The notes under the pieces: model-generated
Seen by the model: the letters and a program-made list of their open reading frames with translations, nothing else
The model's database searches: none
Told to the model about the DNA's origin: nothing
Translations under genes and position numbers: made by a program
In this document: piece by piece, positions 1 through 9,400 of the stretch
Position numbering within the stretch: position 1 is the first letter of the stretch
Layout: the number at the start of each line of letters is the position of its first letter
Source: Clostridia bacterium
Lineage (GTDB): Bacteria > Bacillota_A > Clostridia > Christensenellales > Aristaeellaceae
NCBI GenBank assembly: GCA_017525805.1
Contig: JAFXSH010000181.1
Coordinates: 1-32,617, forward strand
Reading direction: 5' to 3'
DNA: 32,617 nt

Positions 1-110
1 GGCCGGTGAACATGCAGGTGGACATCGCCCACATGAGCAAAGCCGACCAGGAGAGGTACGCCCAGCGGATCAAGAATGGGGAAATCATCAATTTTGTGGA
101 CAAGTTCTAA
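1..110 (+). CDS. C-terminal end of an unidentified phage protein (partial)
   Basis: The frame that opens at position 3 runs without a stop to TAA at 108-110 and gives the last 35 residues of a protein, ending in INFVDKF. The start lies outside the window. Codon use matches the capsid gene that follows. In phages with this capsid type a scaffold or head-assembly gene often sits directly upstream of the capsid gene, so that is a reasonable guess, but the fragment carries no motif I can assign. Confidence 0.6.
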   Translation, partial: PVNMQVDIAHMSKADQERYAQRIKNGEIINFVDKF

Positions 111-111
111 A

Positions 112-135
112 GCAGCGCCCTTTTCGCGGCGCTGC
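112..135 (+). other. Hairpin between the upstream gene and the capsid RBS
   Basis: GCAGCGCC at 112-119 pairs perfectly over 8 bp with GGCGCTGC at 128-135, leaving the loop CTTTTCGC. It begins 2 nt after the upstream stop codon and ends just before the Shine-Dalgarno sequence GGAAAGGAG of the capsid gene. There is no downstream T-tract, so it is not a standard terminator. It may protect or process the 5' end of the capsid message, which is inference. Confidence 0.6.
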
Positions 136-150
136 GGAAAGGAGTAAATC

Positions 151-1452
151 ATGTTCGATTTGATTTTTGACCGCAGGATGCTCATGGCGGACAGCGGCGG
201 CCAGGGCGGCTATCCCGTCGCCAATACCGGCAACTATACCAACGCTTACACGGGCGACGTGGTGGCCTTTGACAGCAATAACACCATGGCCCCCCAGATT
301 AAGCAATGGTACAACACCCGCGCCCTGGAGAATGCCAGGAGCAACCACATATTCGCCCAGTTCGCCGATAACGAGCCCCTGCCCGAAAAGCACGGCATGA
401 CGGTGGAAAAGCGCAAGCCCAACACCTTCGGCGACGTGGAGCGCCTGACGGAGGGCGTGATCCCCGAGGGAAAGAAGTTCGGCTATTCCGCCATCACCAT
501 GCAGGTGTATGAGTACGGCCAGTATACCCCCATCGGGCGCAGGCTGATGCGGCACGCGGTGGACCCCGTGGCCCAGGACGCGGCGGAGGAAATGGGCGCC
601 AGCGGCGGCAACACCCAGGACAAGATCGCCCGGGATGTGTGCATGACCGGAAGCAACGTGATGTATTGCAGCAAGTGGAGCGGCAGCACCGAAAACGCCG
701 TCACCAGCCGCAGCGCGCTGGACAAGACCGCCGTGCTGAACCCCACCATGGTGAACCGGGCGGCCACCTGGCTGAAAAAGCACAAGGCCCCCAAGATCAA
801 CGGCAAGTATGTGGCCATCATCCACCCCTCTGTGAGCTATGACATCCGGCAGAGCGCGGATTGGATCGACGCCCACAAATACGCTACCCCCGAAAACATC
901 TACAACGGGGAGATCGGCGAGTTGCACGGCGTGCGCTTCGTGGAGAGCGACAACGCCAAGGTGCTGTGGGGCAAAGACCTGGCCAGCAACAGCCGCACCC
1001 TGCTGGTGAACGGCGCCATTTCCCAGGCGGGCAAGACCATCACCTTTGACGGCGGCACCGTGGCGGAAGACGCCCTGATCGGGCGCAAAATTCTGGTAGG
1101 CACGGTACTCTGTGAAGTGACCGACAACACCGCCAACACCATCACCGTAAAGGACAACGTGAACAACATCGCCGACAATACGGTGATTTATCCCGGCGAA
1201 GGCGGGGCGGGCGGCATTGCCGTGTACCCCTGCATTTTCCTGGGCGCGAAAGCCTTTGCCATGATCGACGTGGCGGGCGGCAGCATGGAAATCATCACCA
1301 AATCCGCCGAGCAGGCGGGCGGGCCGCTGAACCAGTTCGCCACCGTGGGCGTGTACTTCGAGACCGGCGGCGGCATCCAGTACGAGGAACGCGTGCTGCG
1401 CGTGGAGTGCGGCAGCCATTACAGCGACGTGGACGAAGACCCCGACGCCTAA
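151..1452 (+). CDS. Major capsid protein, N4-gp56 family
   Basis: This 433-residue protein is the likely main shell subunit of the phage head. It has the family's recognisable layout: an N-terminal LTEGVIPEG segment, followed by a stretch on the pattern QYGQYTPIGRRL, and a central core with IIHPSVSYDIR, DWIDAHKY and GEIGELHGVRFVES. This HK97-like fold is used by N4-like and many other short-tailed phages and some siphoviruses. ATG 151 is chosen because GGAAAGGAG ends 7 nt upstream; ATGs at 178 and 184 lack such a site. The C-terminal 150 residues include a beta-rich, Gly/Asp/Asn-rich insertion (about 295-350) that may form a surface domain. A long reverse-strand frame across this gene is a codon-bias shadow. 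The family call rests on motif reading. Confidence 0.88.
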   Translation: MFDLIFDRRMLMADSGGQGGYPVANTGNYTNAYTGDVVAFDSNNTMAPQIKQWYNTRALENARSNHIFAQFADNEPLPEKHGMTVEKRKPNTFGDVERLTEGVIPEGKKFGYSAITMQVYEYGQYTPIGRRLMRHAVDPVAQDAAEEMGASGGNTQDKIARDVCMTGSNVMYCSKWSGSTENAVTSRSALDKTAVLNPTMVNRAATWLKKHKAPKINGKYVAIIHPSVSYDIRQSADWIDAHKYATPENIYNGEIGELHGVRFVESDNAKVLWGKDLASNSRTLLVNGAISQAGKTITFDGGTVAEDALIGRKILVGTVLCEVTDNTANTITVKDNVNNIADNTVIYPGEGGAGGIAVYPCIFLGAKAFAMIDVAGGSMEIITKSAEQAGGPLNQFATVGVYFETGGGIQYEERVLRVECGSHYSDVDEDPDA

Positions 1453-1464
1453 ACACACAAAGCC

Positions 1465-1494
1465 ATCCTCCACGGGGGAAACCCCGTGGGGGAT
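1465..1494 (+). other. GAAA-tetraloop hairpin after the capsid gene
   Basis: Positions 1465-1477 pair with 1482-1494 over 13 bp, with one T-G wobble, closed by a GAAA tetraloop (1478-1481). Only TTGG follows, so the T-tract of an intrinsic terminator is missing. It lies 12 nt after the capsid stop and about 30 nt before the next start. It probably stabilises the 3' end of capsid mRNA or reduces read-through to the next genes. Confidence 0.75.
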
Positions 1495-1523
1495 TTGGTG
1501 ATTAAAGGATGGAGGAAAAAACC

Positions 1524-1775
1524 ATGGCAAAAGAAATGGAAGCCTATGATCCCTGGAAGGATATGCGGCCGGTGTACGTGCCCAAGCGCACCAGGACGGA
1601 GCAGGACACTTTGGAAGTAGGCGTGAACGACCGCACCTTCTTTATTCCCAAGGACCAAAGCGTGGACGTGCCCCTGCCGGTGTATGAAGTTGTGCAGGAG
1701 CGCCTGCGGATGGAAAAGGCCTTTGAACAGAACATGAAAAAGAATGAGAACCTGTCGCCCCGGACACAGGGCTAA
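1524..1775 (+). CDS. Small unidentified virion-region protein
   Basis: An 83-residue, charged protein with no signal peptide or membrane segment. ATG 1524 is preferred over the in-frame ATG 1509 because GGAGG at 1511-1515 sits at good distance from it. The middle reads as beta strands (VGVNDRTFFIPKDQSVDVPL), followed by an amphipathic helix rich in Glu, Arg and Lys. A small gene directly after the capsid gene is common in this type of phage head cluster, so a head-associated or head-decoration role is plausible but not shown. I do not recognise the family. Confidence 0.72.
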   Translation: MAKEMEAYDPWKDMRPVYVPKRTRTEQDTLEVGVNDRTFFIPKDQSVDVPLPVYEVVQERLRMEKAFEQNMKKNENLSPRTQG

Positions 1776-1802
1776 CAGGATCAGCCCGCACAGGCGGGCC
1801 AT

Positions 1803-1917
1803 GCGCGGCAAGGCAGGGGCAAAAAATCAAAAATAAGGGGGTGAAAACCTGCTTATGGATGATTCCCGGGATGTGCCAATCCAAGCCCGGCGGGTTCGAT
1901 TCCCGCCCCGCGCGCCA
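1803..1917 (+). other. tRNA-like cloverleaf with a canonical T arm and CCA end
   Basis: The 3' end is a textbook tRNA end: T stem GCGGG/CCCGC (1890-1894 with 1902-1906) around TTCGATT, then acceptor strand CCCGCGC (1907-1913), discriminator G and CCA (1915-1917). Upstream, GCGCGG at 1803-1808 matches the acceptor strand, 1811-1817 pairs with 1848-1854 over 7 bp (D-arm position, 30-nt A-rich loop), and TGGAT 1856-1860 pairs with ATCCA 1879-1883 (anticodon-arm position, 18-nt loop). The D and anticodon loops are far too large for a working tRNA. It is either a decayed tRNA or a tRNA mimic. Only the 3' part is beyond doubt. Confidence 0.5.
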
Positions 1918-1970
1918 TTTGATGAAATACCGGATTTTTATGCGGGCAAGAAGGGAGATCGGATGAACCT

Positions 1971-3698
1971 ATGGCGGAATTCAGGGTAAGCATCGCTGAT
2001 TTCAGCATGACAAGCTCCTGGACAGGCAGCGGAGAGGCCAGCACCGCGGCGGTGGACAAGAGCCCAGACATATCGGCGATTCCGGCGGGTTCGACCGTCA
2101 GCGCGGCGAAATTGAGCTGCGGGCTGAACATCGGTCTGTGGGGCGGAACGGCCAAAATCAACGGAACGGATTTCGAGGGAAACAGCGTAAGCAATCTGGA
2201 TGTAAAAAACTGCGTGAGCGCTTCGGCGTCCGGGTTTGAAATAACGATCCCGTTTAGATACAAGACCAAAAAAGAGGGCTATGTGGACGACGGCCAGCCA
2301 CACAGCAGCACGCTGAACGTGAGCAGCGCGGCCGTGGTGATCGAATACACGCCGCCTTATACCGCATGTACGCCCCCCACCAGCGTGACGGCGGCGAAAA
2401 CGGATGTGGCGCCGGGGGAAAAAGTGCGCGTATCCTGGTCGGGCGCGGCGGGCGGAACGAACAACGCCATCGCGTCCTATACGGTATACCGTTCAGCGGA
2501 CGGAACGATATGGGACGAGCTGAAAAAAGGCGTAACCGCCGCATACCTGGATGTGACGGCCCCGGCTGAAAACGGGGCGGCGTATGAATACAAGGTAAAA
2601 ACGGTGGGCCAGGTGGCAGGGTACGACAGTGAACGATCCACCGCCTACGCAACCGTGACGTGCGTGTTTACCGCGCCCGGCGTATCCGGGGTGCAGATCG
2701 ACGGTTCCGCCGAAACCGTTTACAAGCGGGCGGAGGAGGAAGCGGCCCTTCAATGGACGGGAACGGACGGGACGAACAATCCCATCGAATATTACAAAAT
2801 CCAGAAAAACGGAGAGGATTTTGCGGAACTAACGGGGACGGCGTTTCCCATCGGGGCCAGCAAAACGCCCGGGCAGCACGACGTATATACCGTGATCCCC
2901 GTGGGCGAGTATTCCAGCGGAACGGGGGCGGACAGCCCAGCCCTGTACACCTACAGCGCGCCGAAAGCGCCGGACACGGTAAGCCTGGCAAAGGAAACGG
3001 CGGAACCAGGCGAAACAACGCGGCTTTCCTGGAGCGGGGCGGAGGATGGAGCGTTTTGCGCCATCACCGGATACAAGGTGTACAGTGCAAGAAATGTATC
3101 CGGGGCCTATGAGCTGATCGGCGAAACGGAAAACACATGGTTCGACGTGGCAGCCAGCGAAGCGCGGGGCTATACGCGCTATTTCAAGATCAAAGCCGCG
3201 GGCACAAGGATGGACAGCGGATTCAGCCCGGCGGCCGCGCTGAGGACGGAATGGCCCGCGCCGCCCAGGCCGGAGCCGGACATGCCGCCCCAGGCGGAGG
3301 ACAGGCAGATCACCCTGGAACAGGCCCTGCACACGGTGGACGAGCTGACGCCGAACCAGATCGAGCGTGCACGGAAGATCGACTGGCTGAACCGGCTGGA
3401 CGGGCGGATTTACCGGGAGATATACTGCACTCACGAACGGCGGAACGCGGAGGAAGTGCCGGACGTATGCCCGCGATACACCCAGGCCACACACCCGGAC
3501 ACAGTGCTTTTGGCGCCGGAGCCATACGGGGAAATCTACCGCTTTTATCTGGAAATGCAGATACACTTGGCCAACCAGGACTATGACCGGTATAACAACA
3601 GCGCGGCCCTGTACGCGGAGAAATACGGCGAGTTTGCCAGGATGTGGCACAGGACGCACAAGCCCCTGGGCAGCCGGGGGGCGATTTGGAGGTTTTGA
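1971..3698 (+). CDS. Fibronectin-III protein fused to a head-tail-connector-like domain
   Basis: The protein has 575 residues. After an N-terminal beta-rich domain (1-130) come three fibronectin type III-like repeats at about 131-230, 234-325 and 328-424, each with the pattern GxxxRxSWSGA...I..Y.VYR and the Tyr/Trp core. A Pro-rich hinge (about 430-445) leads to a helical C-terminal domain from residue 447: ITLEQALHTVDEL, WLNRLDGRIYREI, PYGEIYRFYLEMQI, YDRYNNSAALYAEKY. In my recollection that domain is normally a stand-alone small protein near the head-tail joint of Clostridia phages. The likely role is a connector with displayed Ig-like decoration. AAGGGAG at 1951-1957 is 13 nt from ATG 1971 and better placed for ATG 1963, which opens an overlapping 8-codon frame, so translation may be coupled. 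The next gene starts 3 nt after the stop. Confidence 0.75.
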   Translation: MAEFRVSIADFSMTSSWTGSGEASTAAVDKSPDISAIPAGSTVSAAKLSCGLNIGLWGGTAKINGTDFEGNSVSNLDVKNCVSASASGFEITIPFRYKTKKEGYVDDGQPHSSTLNVSSAAVVIEYTPPYTACTPPTSVTAAKTDVAPGEKVRVSWSGAAGGTNNAIASYTVYRSADGTIWDELKKGVTAAYLDVTAPAENGAAYEYKVKTVGQVAGYDSERSTAYATVTCVFTAPGVSGVQIDGSAETVYKRAEEEAALQWTGTDGTNNPIEYYKIQKNGEDFAELTGTAFPIGASKTPGQHDVYTVIPVGEYSSGTGADSPALYTYSAPKAPDTVSLAKETAEPGETTRLSWSGAEDGAFCAITGYKVYSARNVSGAYELIGETENTWFDVAASEARGYTRYFKIKAAGTRMDSGFSPAAALRTEWPAPPRPEPDMPPQAEDRQITLEQALHTVDELTPNQIERARKIDWLNRLDGRIYREIYCTHERRNAEEVPDVCPRYTQATHPDTVLLAPEPYGEIYRFYLEMQIHLANQDYDRYNNSAALYAEKYGEFARMWHRTHKPLGSRGAIWRF

Positions 3699-3701
3699 CC
3701 C

Positions 3702-5474
3702 ATGGCGTATCCACTGCTGAACAGCATCCCAACAAGCCAGGTGTGGACGGAGCAGTTCACCGGCCTGGACAGGCGGCCCCGCACCTATGACGGGACGTTT
3801 AACGCCATGGGCAACATGACCGGGGAGCCCTGGCCCCTGATCGCCAGCCGGAAGAAGCGGGGCTTAGTGGCCGAGCTGGAAAGGCCCCTGGGGATGCTGG
3901 CCATGGAGAAGCTGGCCTGGATCGACGGGAGCACGCTGTATTATGACGGCGCGGCTACGCCCGTCAACAGCCTATCCACGGACGCGGCCATGCTGCCCAA
4001 GCGCATGGCTGGCATGGGGGCCTATATCCTGGTATGGCCAGACAAGATGTATTACAACACGGCAGACCCGACCGATTACGGCAGCATTGACCGGCTGTTT
4101 GCCAGCACGGGGGACGTGGAATTTACGCTGTGCACCCTGGACGGGGTGGACTACCCGGCGGGGGATATAACCGTTTCCGACCTGCCGCCGGAAAACCCAC
4201 AGGACGGGGATTTGTGGATCGACACCAGCAGCAAGCCACACACCCTGAACCGGTACAGCGATTTGTACGGGGATTGGGTGGGCGAACCTTCGGTGTATGT
4301 GAAGATCGCGGCGGCGGGGATCGGCGCGGGACTTGCGCAGCAGGACGGCGTAAGGATCAGCGGCATTGCCTACAATGGCGCGGACGAAGCGCTGAAAGAG
4401 CAGCTGGAAGCGCTGAACACCACCATGATCATCCAGGCGGTGGATAACGACTTTATCGTGGTGGCGGGGATCATCGATGGAAACTACACACAGACAGCGG
4501 GCACGGTGCGGGCCGACCGCAAGGCCCCGGACATGAACCTGATCGTGGAGAACAACAACCGCCTGTGGGGCTGCAAATACGGCGCTGTGGACGGAAAAAC
4601 GGTGAACGAGATATACGCCAGCGCCCTGGGGGATTTCAAAAACTTTGAAAAATTCTTAGGCACGAGCCAGGACAGCTACGCCGCCAGCGTGGGCACGGCG
4701 GGGCCCTTCACCGGGGCGGCGGCCCACCGGGACACGCTGTATTTTTTCAAGGCGGGCTTCGTGCACAAGATGGAAGGCAGCGTGCCGGAATATTACCGGA
4801 TCACCACCACGGCGTGCGAGGGCGTGGCCCCCGGCGCGGAAAACACCCTGACGGTGCACGGCGGCCTGATTTACTATTTGGGCATGACCGGCCCCAAGGT
4901 GTTTGAAACCCTGCCCCAGGACATCGGGAAGCCCCTGGGGGAGGGCATGTTGTCCGGCGGGGCGGCGGGCCCCAACGGCGGGCATTGGATGCTGAGCGCG
5001 CGGGAAGCGGACGGGAGCTGGAGCCTGTACGATTTCGACGCGGAGCGCGGCAGATGGCACCGGCAGGACGGCGCACACGCTCTGGCCTTTGCAAGGCTGA
5101 ACGGGGAAACCTACATGCTGACGGCGGACGGCCTGATTTGGGCGCTGAACGGCACGGCGGGAACGAAGGAACAGGAGGACGTGACCTGGTACGCGGAAAC
5201 CGCGCCCATGGGCTACGAGTACCCGGAGCATAAAAGACTGAGCCGCTTTTTGCTTCGGATGGAGCTGGGGGAAAAAGCGGAGTGCGCCTTTTCCATTCAA
5301 TACGACGGCGAGGGCCCGTGGGAACCCAAGGGACATTTGGAGGGCGCGGGCAAAGTGAAGAGCTATCAGCTGCCCATTCTGCCAAGGCGGTGCGAAAGCG
5401 CGCGCCTGCGGCTGGAGGGACACGGAGATTTTAAACTGTACGGCATAGCCAGAGAGCTGGGGGTGGAGAAATGA
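3702..5474 (+). CDS. Tail stopper/nozzle protein with beta-propeller-like repeats
   Basis: A 590-residue protein with no signal peptide and few long helices. The sequence is dominated by short beta-strand units such as IQAVDNDFIVVAGII, LIVENNNRLWGCKYG, AAHRDTLYFFKAG, LTVHGGLIYYLGMTG and GETYMLTADGLIWAL. These recur at roughly blade-sized spacing, as in the propeller-containing tail hub or nozzle proteins of short-tailed phages. The NNRLWGCKYG and ASALGDFKNFEKF motifs are typical of that group as I know it. It lies between the connector-like gene and an internal virion protein, which fits a tail-tube or stopper component. Its end overlaps the next gene by ATGA (5471-5474), so the two are translationally coupled. 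The fold is inferred from sequence pattern only. Confidence 0.68.
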   Translation: MAYPLLNSIPTSQVWTEQFTGLDRRPRTYDGTFNAMGNMTGEPWPLIASRKKRGLVAELERPLGMLAMEKLAWIDGSTLYYDGAATPVNSLSTDAAMLPKRMAGMGAYILVWPDKMYYNTADPTDYGSIDRLFASTGDVEFTLCTLDGVDYPAGDITVSDLPPENPQDGDLWIDTSSKPHTLNRYSDLYGDWVGEPSVYVKIAAAGIGAGLAQQDGVRISGIAYNGADEALKEQLEALNTTMIIQAVDNDFIVVAGIIDGNYTQTAGTVRADRKAPDMNLIVENNNRLWGCKYGAVDGKTVNEIYASALGDFKNFEKFLGTSQDSYAASVGTAGPFTGAAAHRDTLYFFKAGFVHKMEGSVPEYYRITTTACEGVAPGAENTLTVHGGLIYYLGMTGPKVFETLPQDIGKPLGEGMLSGGAAGPNGGHWMLSAREADGSWSLYDFDAERGRWHRQDGAHALAFARLNGETYMLTADGLIWALNGTAGTKEQEDVTWYAETAPMGYEYPEHKRLSRFLLRMELGEKAECAFSIQYDGEGPWEPKGHLEGAGKVKSYQLPILPRRCESARLRLEGHGDFKLYGIARELGVEK

Positions 5475-6406
5475 CGGAAGAAGAACTGCGCGCGGCGCAA
5501 TTGAAGGAACAATACCAGCAGCAGGGAACAGGCGGCGCCAGCCTGGCCCAGGCCAGCCCCCAGGGGGAAAACGGGGCCAGCTTTGCTTATACGCCAAGCA
5601 GCGCGGTAAGCCAGGCCCAGAGCTATTTGGCGGGGCTGAAAAAAGGGCAGGCCCAGGAATTCACCAGCCCCTACACGGAACAGATCGCGGCCCTGTACGA
5701 CAAGATCATGAACCGGCAGAAGTTCAGCTATGATTCCACCAAGGACCCGCTTTTTCAGGCATACAAAAACCAGTACGTGCGCCAAGGCCAGCAGGCCGCG
5801 CAAAACGTGATCGGCCAGAGCGCGGCCTTAACAGGCGGCTACGGCAACACCTGGGCGGCAACGGCGGGAAGCCAGGCCTATCAAGATTATTTGACGCGGC
5901 TGAACGAGCTGCTGCCGGAAATGGAAGCCCGGGCCTATGAGCGCTATACCGGCGAAGGGGAACAACTGCAAAATCAGCTGAGCGTTGCCAGCGCCCTGGA
6001 AAATCAGGAATATGAACGCTTCCGCAATGCCCTGGCCGATTGGCAGGCCCAGCAAAAGAGCGGGGGCGGGGGAAAGAAAAAGGACGATAAAAAGGAAGAT
6101 AAAAAAACCGGTATCTTTTCCACAATTGCAAATAACGTCAAAGATTTTGTTGATAAATACAACAGACAACAGCAGGAAACAGCAGCCCAAAACGAAACGG
6201 CGCAAAACAATGCAGGTATTTGGGCGGGGTACAGGCCGGATGCGAGCGAGAGCCAGCAGGAAGAAATGGCCGCATTATACAACCAATTAAACAGCAATAA
6301 TCAAAGCAGGACAGATAATCCAATTGAACGAGCAAAAAATATAAACCTTGGGAGAAAGAAACAAACGCAGCAACAACAAACAAAGGATTTTTTGAAAGAA
6401 TATTAA
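5471..6406 (+). CDS. Putative internal virion protein, Gln/Ala-rich
   Basis: A 311-residue protein starting in an ATGA overlap with the preceding gene. Residues 1-60 are Gln/Gly/Ala-rich and disordered. Residues 60-190 are helical with LYDKIMNRQKFSYD, DPLFQAYKNQY and a Gly/Ala segment IGQSAALTGGYGNTWAA, a pattern seen in ejection proteins next to giant virion proteins in Clostridia phages. A Lys/Asp linker (about 197-213) follows, then a hydrophilic C-terminus rich in Gln and Asn. From about 6060 the DNA becomes clearly richer in A and T than the earlier part, so the C-terminal third may have been exchanged. The role is inferred from position: it is the last gene before the polyvalent protein. 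Confidence 0.65.
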   Translation: MTEEELRAAQLKEQYQQQGTGGASLAQASPQGENGASFAYTPSSAVSQAQSYLAGLKKGQAQEFTSPYTEQIAALYDKIMNRQKFSYDSTKDPLFQAYKNQYVRQGQQAAQNVIGQSAALTGGYGNTWAATAGSQAYQDYLTRLNELLPEMEARAYERYTGEGEQLQNQLSVASALENQEYERFRNALADWQAQQKSGGGGKKKDDKKEDKKTGIFSTIANNVKDFVDKYNRQQQETAAQNETAQNNAGIWAGYRPDASESQQEEMAALYNQLNSNNQSRTDNPIERAKNINLGRKKQTQQQQTKDFLKEY

Positions 6407-6437
6407 AAACAGACAACCTAAGCAGGAGGATAACAAA

Positions 6438-9400
6438 ATGAGCGAAAGATTTAAAGATAAGCTGAAAACGCTTTACAAGGACGCGCAAGCAAAGGGCCGG
6501 GGGGCCCTTTCTTTGAATGAAGGAACAAAGGGCACGATATCACCAATGGAAAAAGCCATGCTTGCACAGTTGGAAAAGGATAAGGAGCAGCAGGCCGAAA
6601 AAAAAGAAACGCTGAATATGAATCCGTATAAAACCGTCGGCGTCAACCTGAAATTTCAGAGCATATACAGCAGACTGGAAAGCGCAAAGAAAAAATACGG
6701 CAGTAGTGCTGATATCTATGCGGACGCCATGCGCCTGACGGACGCTTTTGGAAATACCGTAAGAGCAGCCTATAATCTTCACAAAGGATCCGACGCAAAA
6801 AACTATTTAGACATCGCCCAGCGCACCTTGGACACCGAAATGGAAAAGACCCTGCTGGATTATAAATACCGGGGGAAGACGGCGGCGGCCATGGAAGAAG
6901 CGCTGGCAAATTTGGGCTACCAATCCATGAAGCAGGTGGAAGCAAACAACCAGCAGAACGTGATCGCCCGGGCGGCGCAGATGGGCGCGGCGAATCTGCC
7001 AGAAGAACAGCGGCTTTTGATCGACAACCTTTCCCGATTGGCAGAAATTGGGGAAAATGTATATGAAAACGGCGGCGCAATGAGCCTGAATTGGGACGAT
7101 GCTGCTTTATGGCAGTATGCAATGAGACAGCCAGGCACGGAATGGATGGGCACGGGAAGCGCGACTTTGCAGCAATACCAAAATTGGGCAAATGAAGAAG
7201 CCCAGCGCATCAAAAACGGTTATGTTTTGGATTACGACACGGCGGACAAATACATGGAGGGCGTGCCGGGATATGTGTTTGCCCGTGAGCATCAGGGCGA
7301 TTTGACCCCTTACATGACGGCGGCGGGCAATATTTCCGGGCTGATTGATAAGCTGACCGCCAAGGGCTGGGACGCACTGACCGCGCCGGAGCAGGAAGCG
7401 CTTTATCAGGCGCTGGAAAATGTGGACGTGGACGGCGCGAGCCTGGGCCGTTATCCTTTGCCGGAAATGACCAAGGAGCAGATCGCCGAAGCCATGGGCG
7501 GCCTCGACGAAGCGACGCGGGAGAGCCTGAACCAGCAGGGCGCGCAGTGGGCCGAAGCCCTGGACAACGTAAACGGCATTTTCAGCGCATACGCCCCCAC
7601 GAAAGAGCAGCAGGCGCTTTTGGATTTGTACCGGGCCACGCCGGAAGGGGCGCAAGCCTATGTTGAGGACGCAGCGGGGACGAGCGAGGAGCAAAAGGCG
7701 AAGGATAACAACTGGATGGTGGAGCGGCGGGAAAAATTTGCGAAAGTTCCAGAAATGCCAAATTATGCAAGCTATTCTGAACCAGACGAAGATTACCGGC
7801 CCAAGGATAAGTATATCGACAATGTTTATAGAGTAGTCAATGGGTATTGGATTCCTGAAACGGTGGATGAAGCGCGGGAGTATTTGATATACACTCTGAT
7901 GGATGATGAAGAGAAAGGAATATTCAATGCGTTAGCATATACCGGAGAATTCAAGGAAGCAAAAGAATATCTGGAATATATCAAATATGACTTAAATGAA
8001 CGGGCTAATCAAAATGTAGCAAAGTATGTTGAAAAAGATGTAAACAGCGGGACTTGGGGAGCAATAAAGCAGAGCCTGTTTTCCATACTTGCAAGCCTGA
8101 CAAGGCCTGTTGGTGCGCTGGATATATACGCTCAGGAGATGGCCCAGAAAATGGGATGGAAAACAAGCCCCATCGATTATAATAGGGGACAAACCAGCGG
8201 CATTTGGGCAGACACGGCACGGGAAACGGTACAGAAAAATGTGGATTGGGCCGTTAATATTTTGGGCCAGGACGTGGATTTGTTTGATTTCCTGTACGGC
8301 ACGGCCATGAGCGGTGTTGACAGCGCGGCGGCGGGGGCAATCGGCGGCGGCGGATGGCTGGGCGGGGCCATTCTGGGCCTTGGCGCGGCGCAAAGCACCA
8401 TGATGGATATTAAAGAACGGGGCGGCAATGACAGGCAGGTGATCCTTGGCGGCACGCTGGCAGGCATTTTTGAAACGCTGTTTGAAAAAGCCAGCATTGG
8501 GAAATTTTATGATGAGATGAAGCACCTGGGCAGGCGAAGTGGAAAAGAAGCACTGAAAAATGTCCTTGCACAGGCGGGAATCAACTTTTCAGAAGAGTTT
8601 TTCACCGAGCTTGCGGATATGATCGCCGATGAAAAGATCATGGGCGAATTAAGCGAAAACCAAACCAAATATAACGAGTATATACGTCTTGGCATGAGCC
8701 CGGATGAAGCCAGGGCGCAAGTGGCAGGCGACACCGCTCAAAGGCTGCTGGAAGCCGGATTTGGTGGCGCGCTGATGGGCGGCGCTTTCGGGTTGGTTTC
8801 CAATGTGACCAGCGACGTGGCAACCGGGAAAATGGACAAATCCACGGGCGCGGCGATCAAGCCGGACACGCAGGAGACGCTGAAAAAGATTGCGGGGACC
8901 CTAAATGGAAAGGCTAAAACGCTGGCGGACAAATACCAGCCCGGCAAGGCGACGGCGCAGCAGACGGGGGAACTGTTCCGGGAAACCATAAAGGGGCTTT
9001 CGGGAGTATACCGGGAAACGCTGGTGGAACGGGTGGCCCAGGACTTCAAAAAGGACGGCATTTCCAACGACGCGGCCTTTGCCATCGTGGAGATGATGGC
9101 GGGGCAGCAGCTGGACAGCGCGCAGGTGCAAGCCCTGGCACGGGACGGAAAGGCCATGGACGCGCTGTATAAGGCCATGGGCATGCAAAACCCCGCAGCA
9201 AAAACGGCAGCCGATGTAAAGGCAACGGCGCGGACGCAAACGGCCAAGAACGCCGAAAACGTGCTGGACTTTGCGCCCATGCCAGGATTCGAGGAAGAAA
9301 CGGAAGCGACCAGCGCCGTGGAGCAAGCGGCACAGAATGCGCTGCAAAAAACGGCGGCGCGGCAGGCGGAAGCGCAGACAGCGCAGCCTGCCAAACCGGC

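Noticed and set aside
88..1530. A 480-codon open frame on the minus strand over the capsid gene
   Set aside because: It is antisense to a clear capsid gene, is rich in His/Gly/Val as expected from the reverse of GC-biased codons, and has no recognisable domain.
1855..1989. A 44-codon frame beginning MDDSRDVPIQ
   Set aside because: It reads through the tRNA-like element (RRVRFPPRAP is the usual translation of a tRNA 3' end) and overlaps the next gene, so it is probably not coding.
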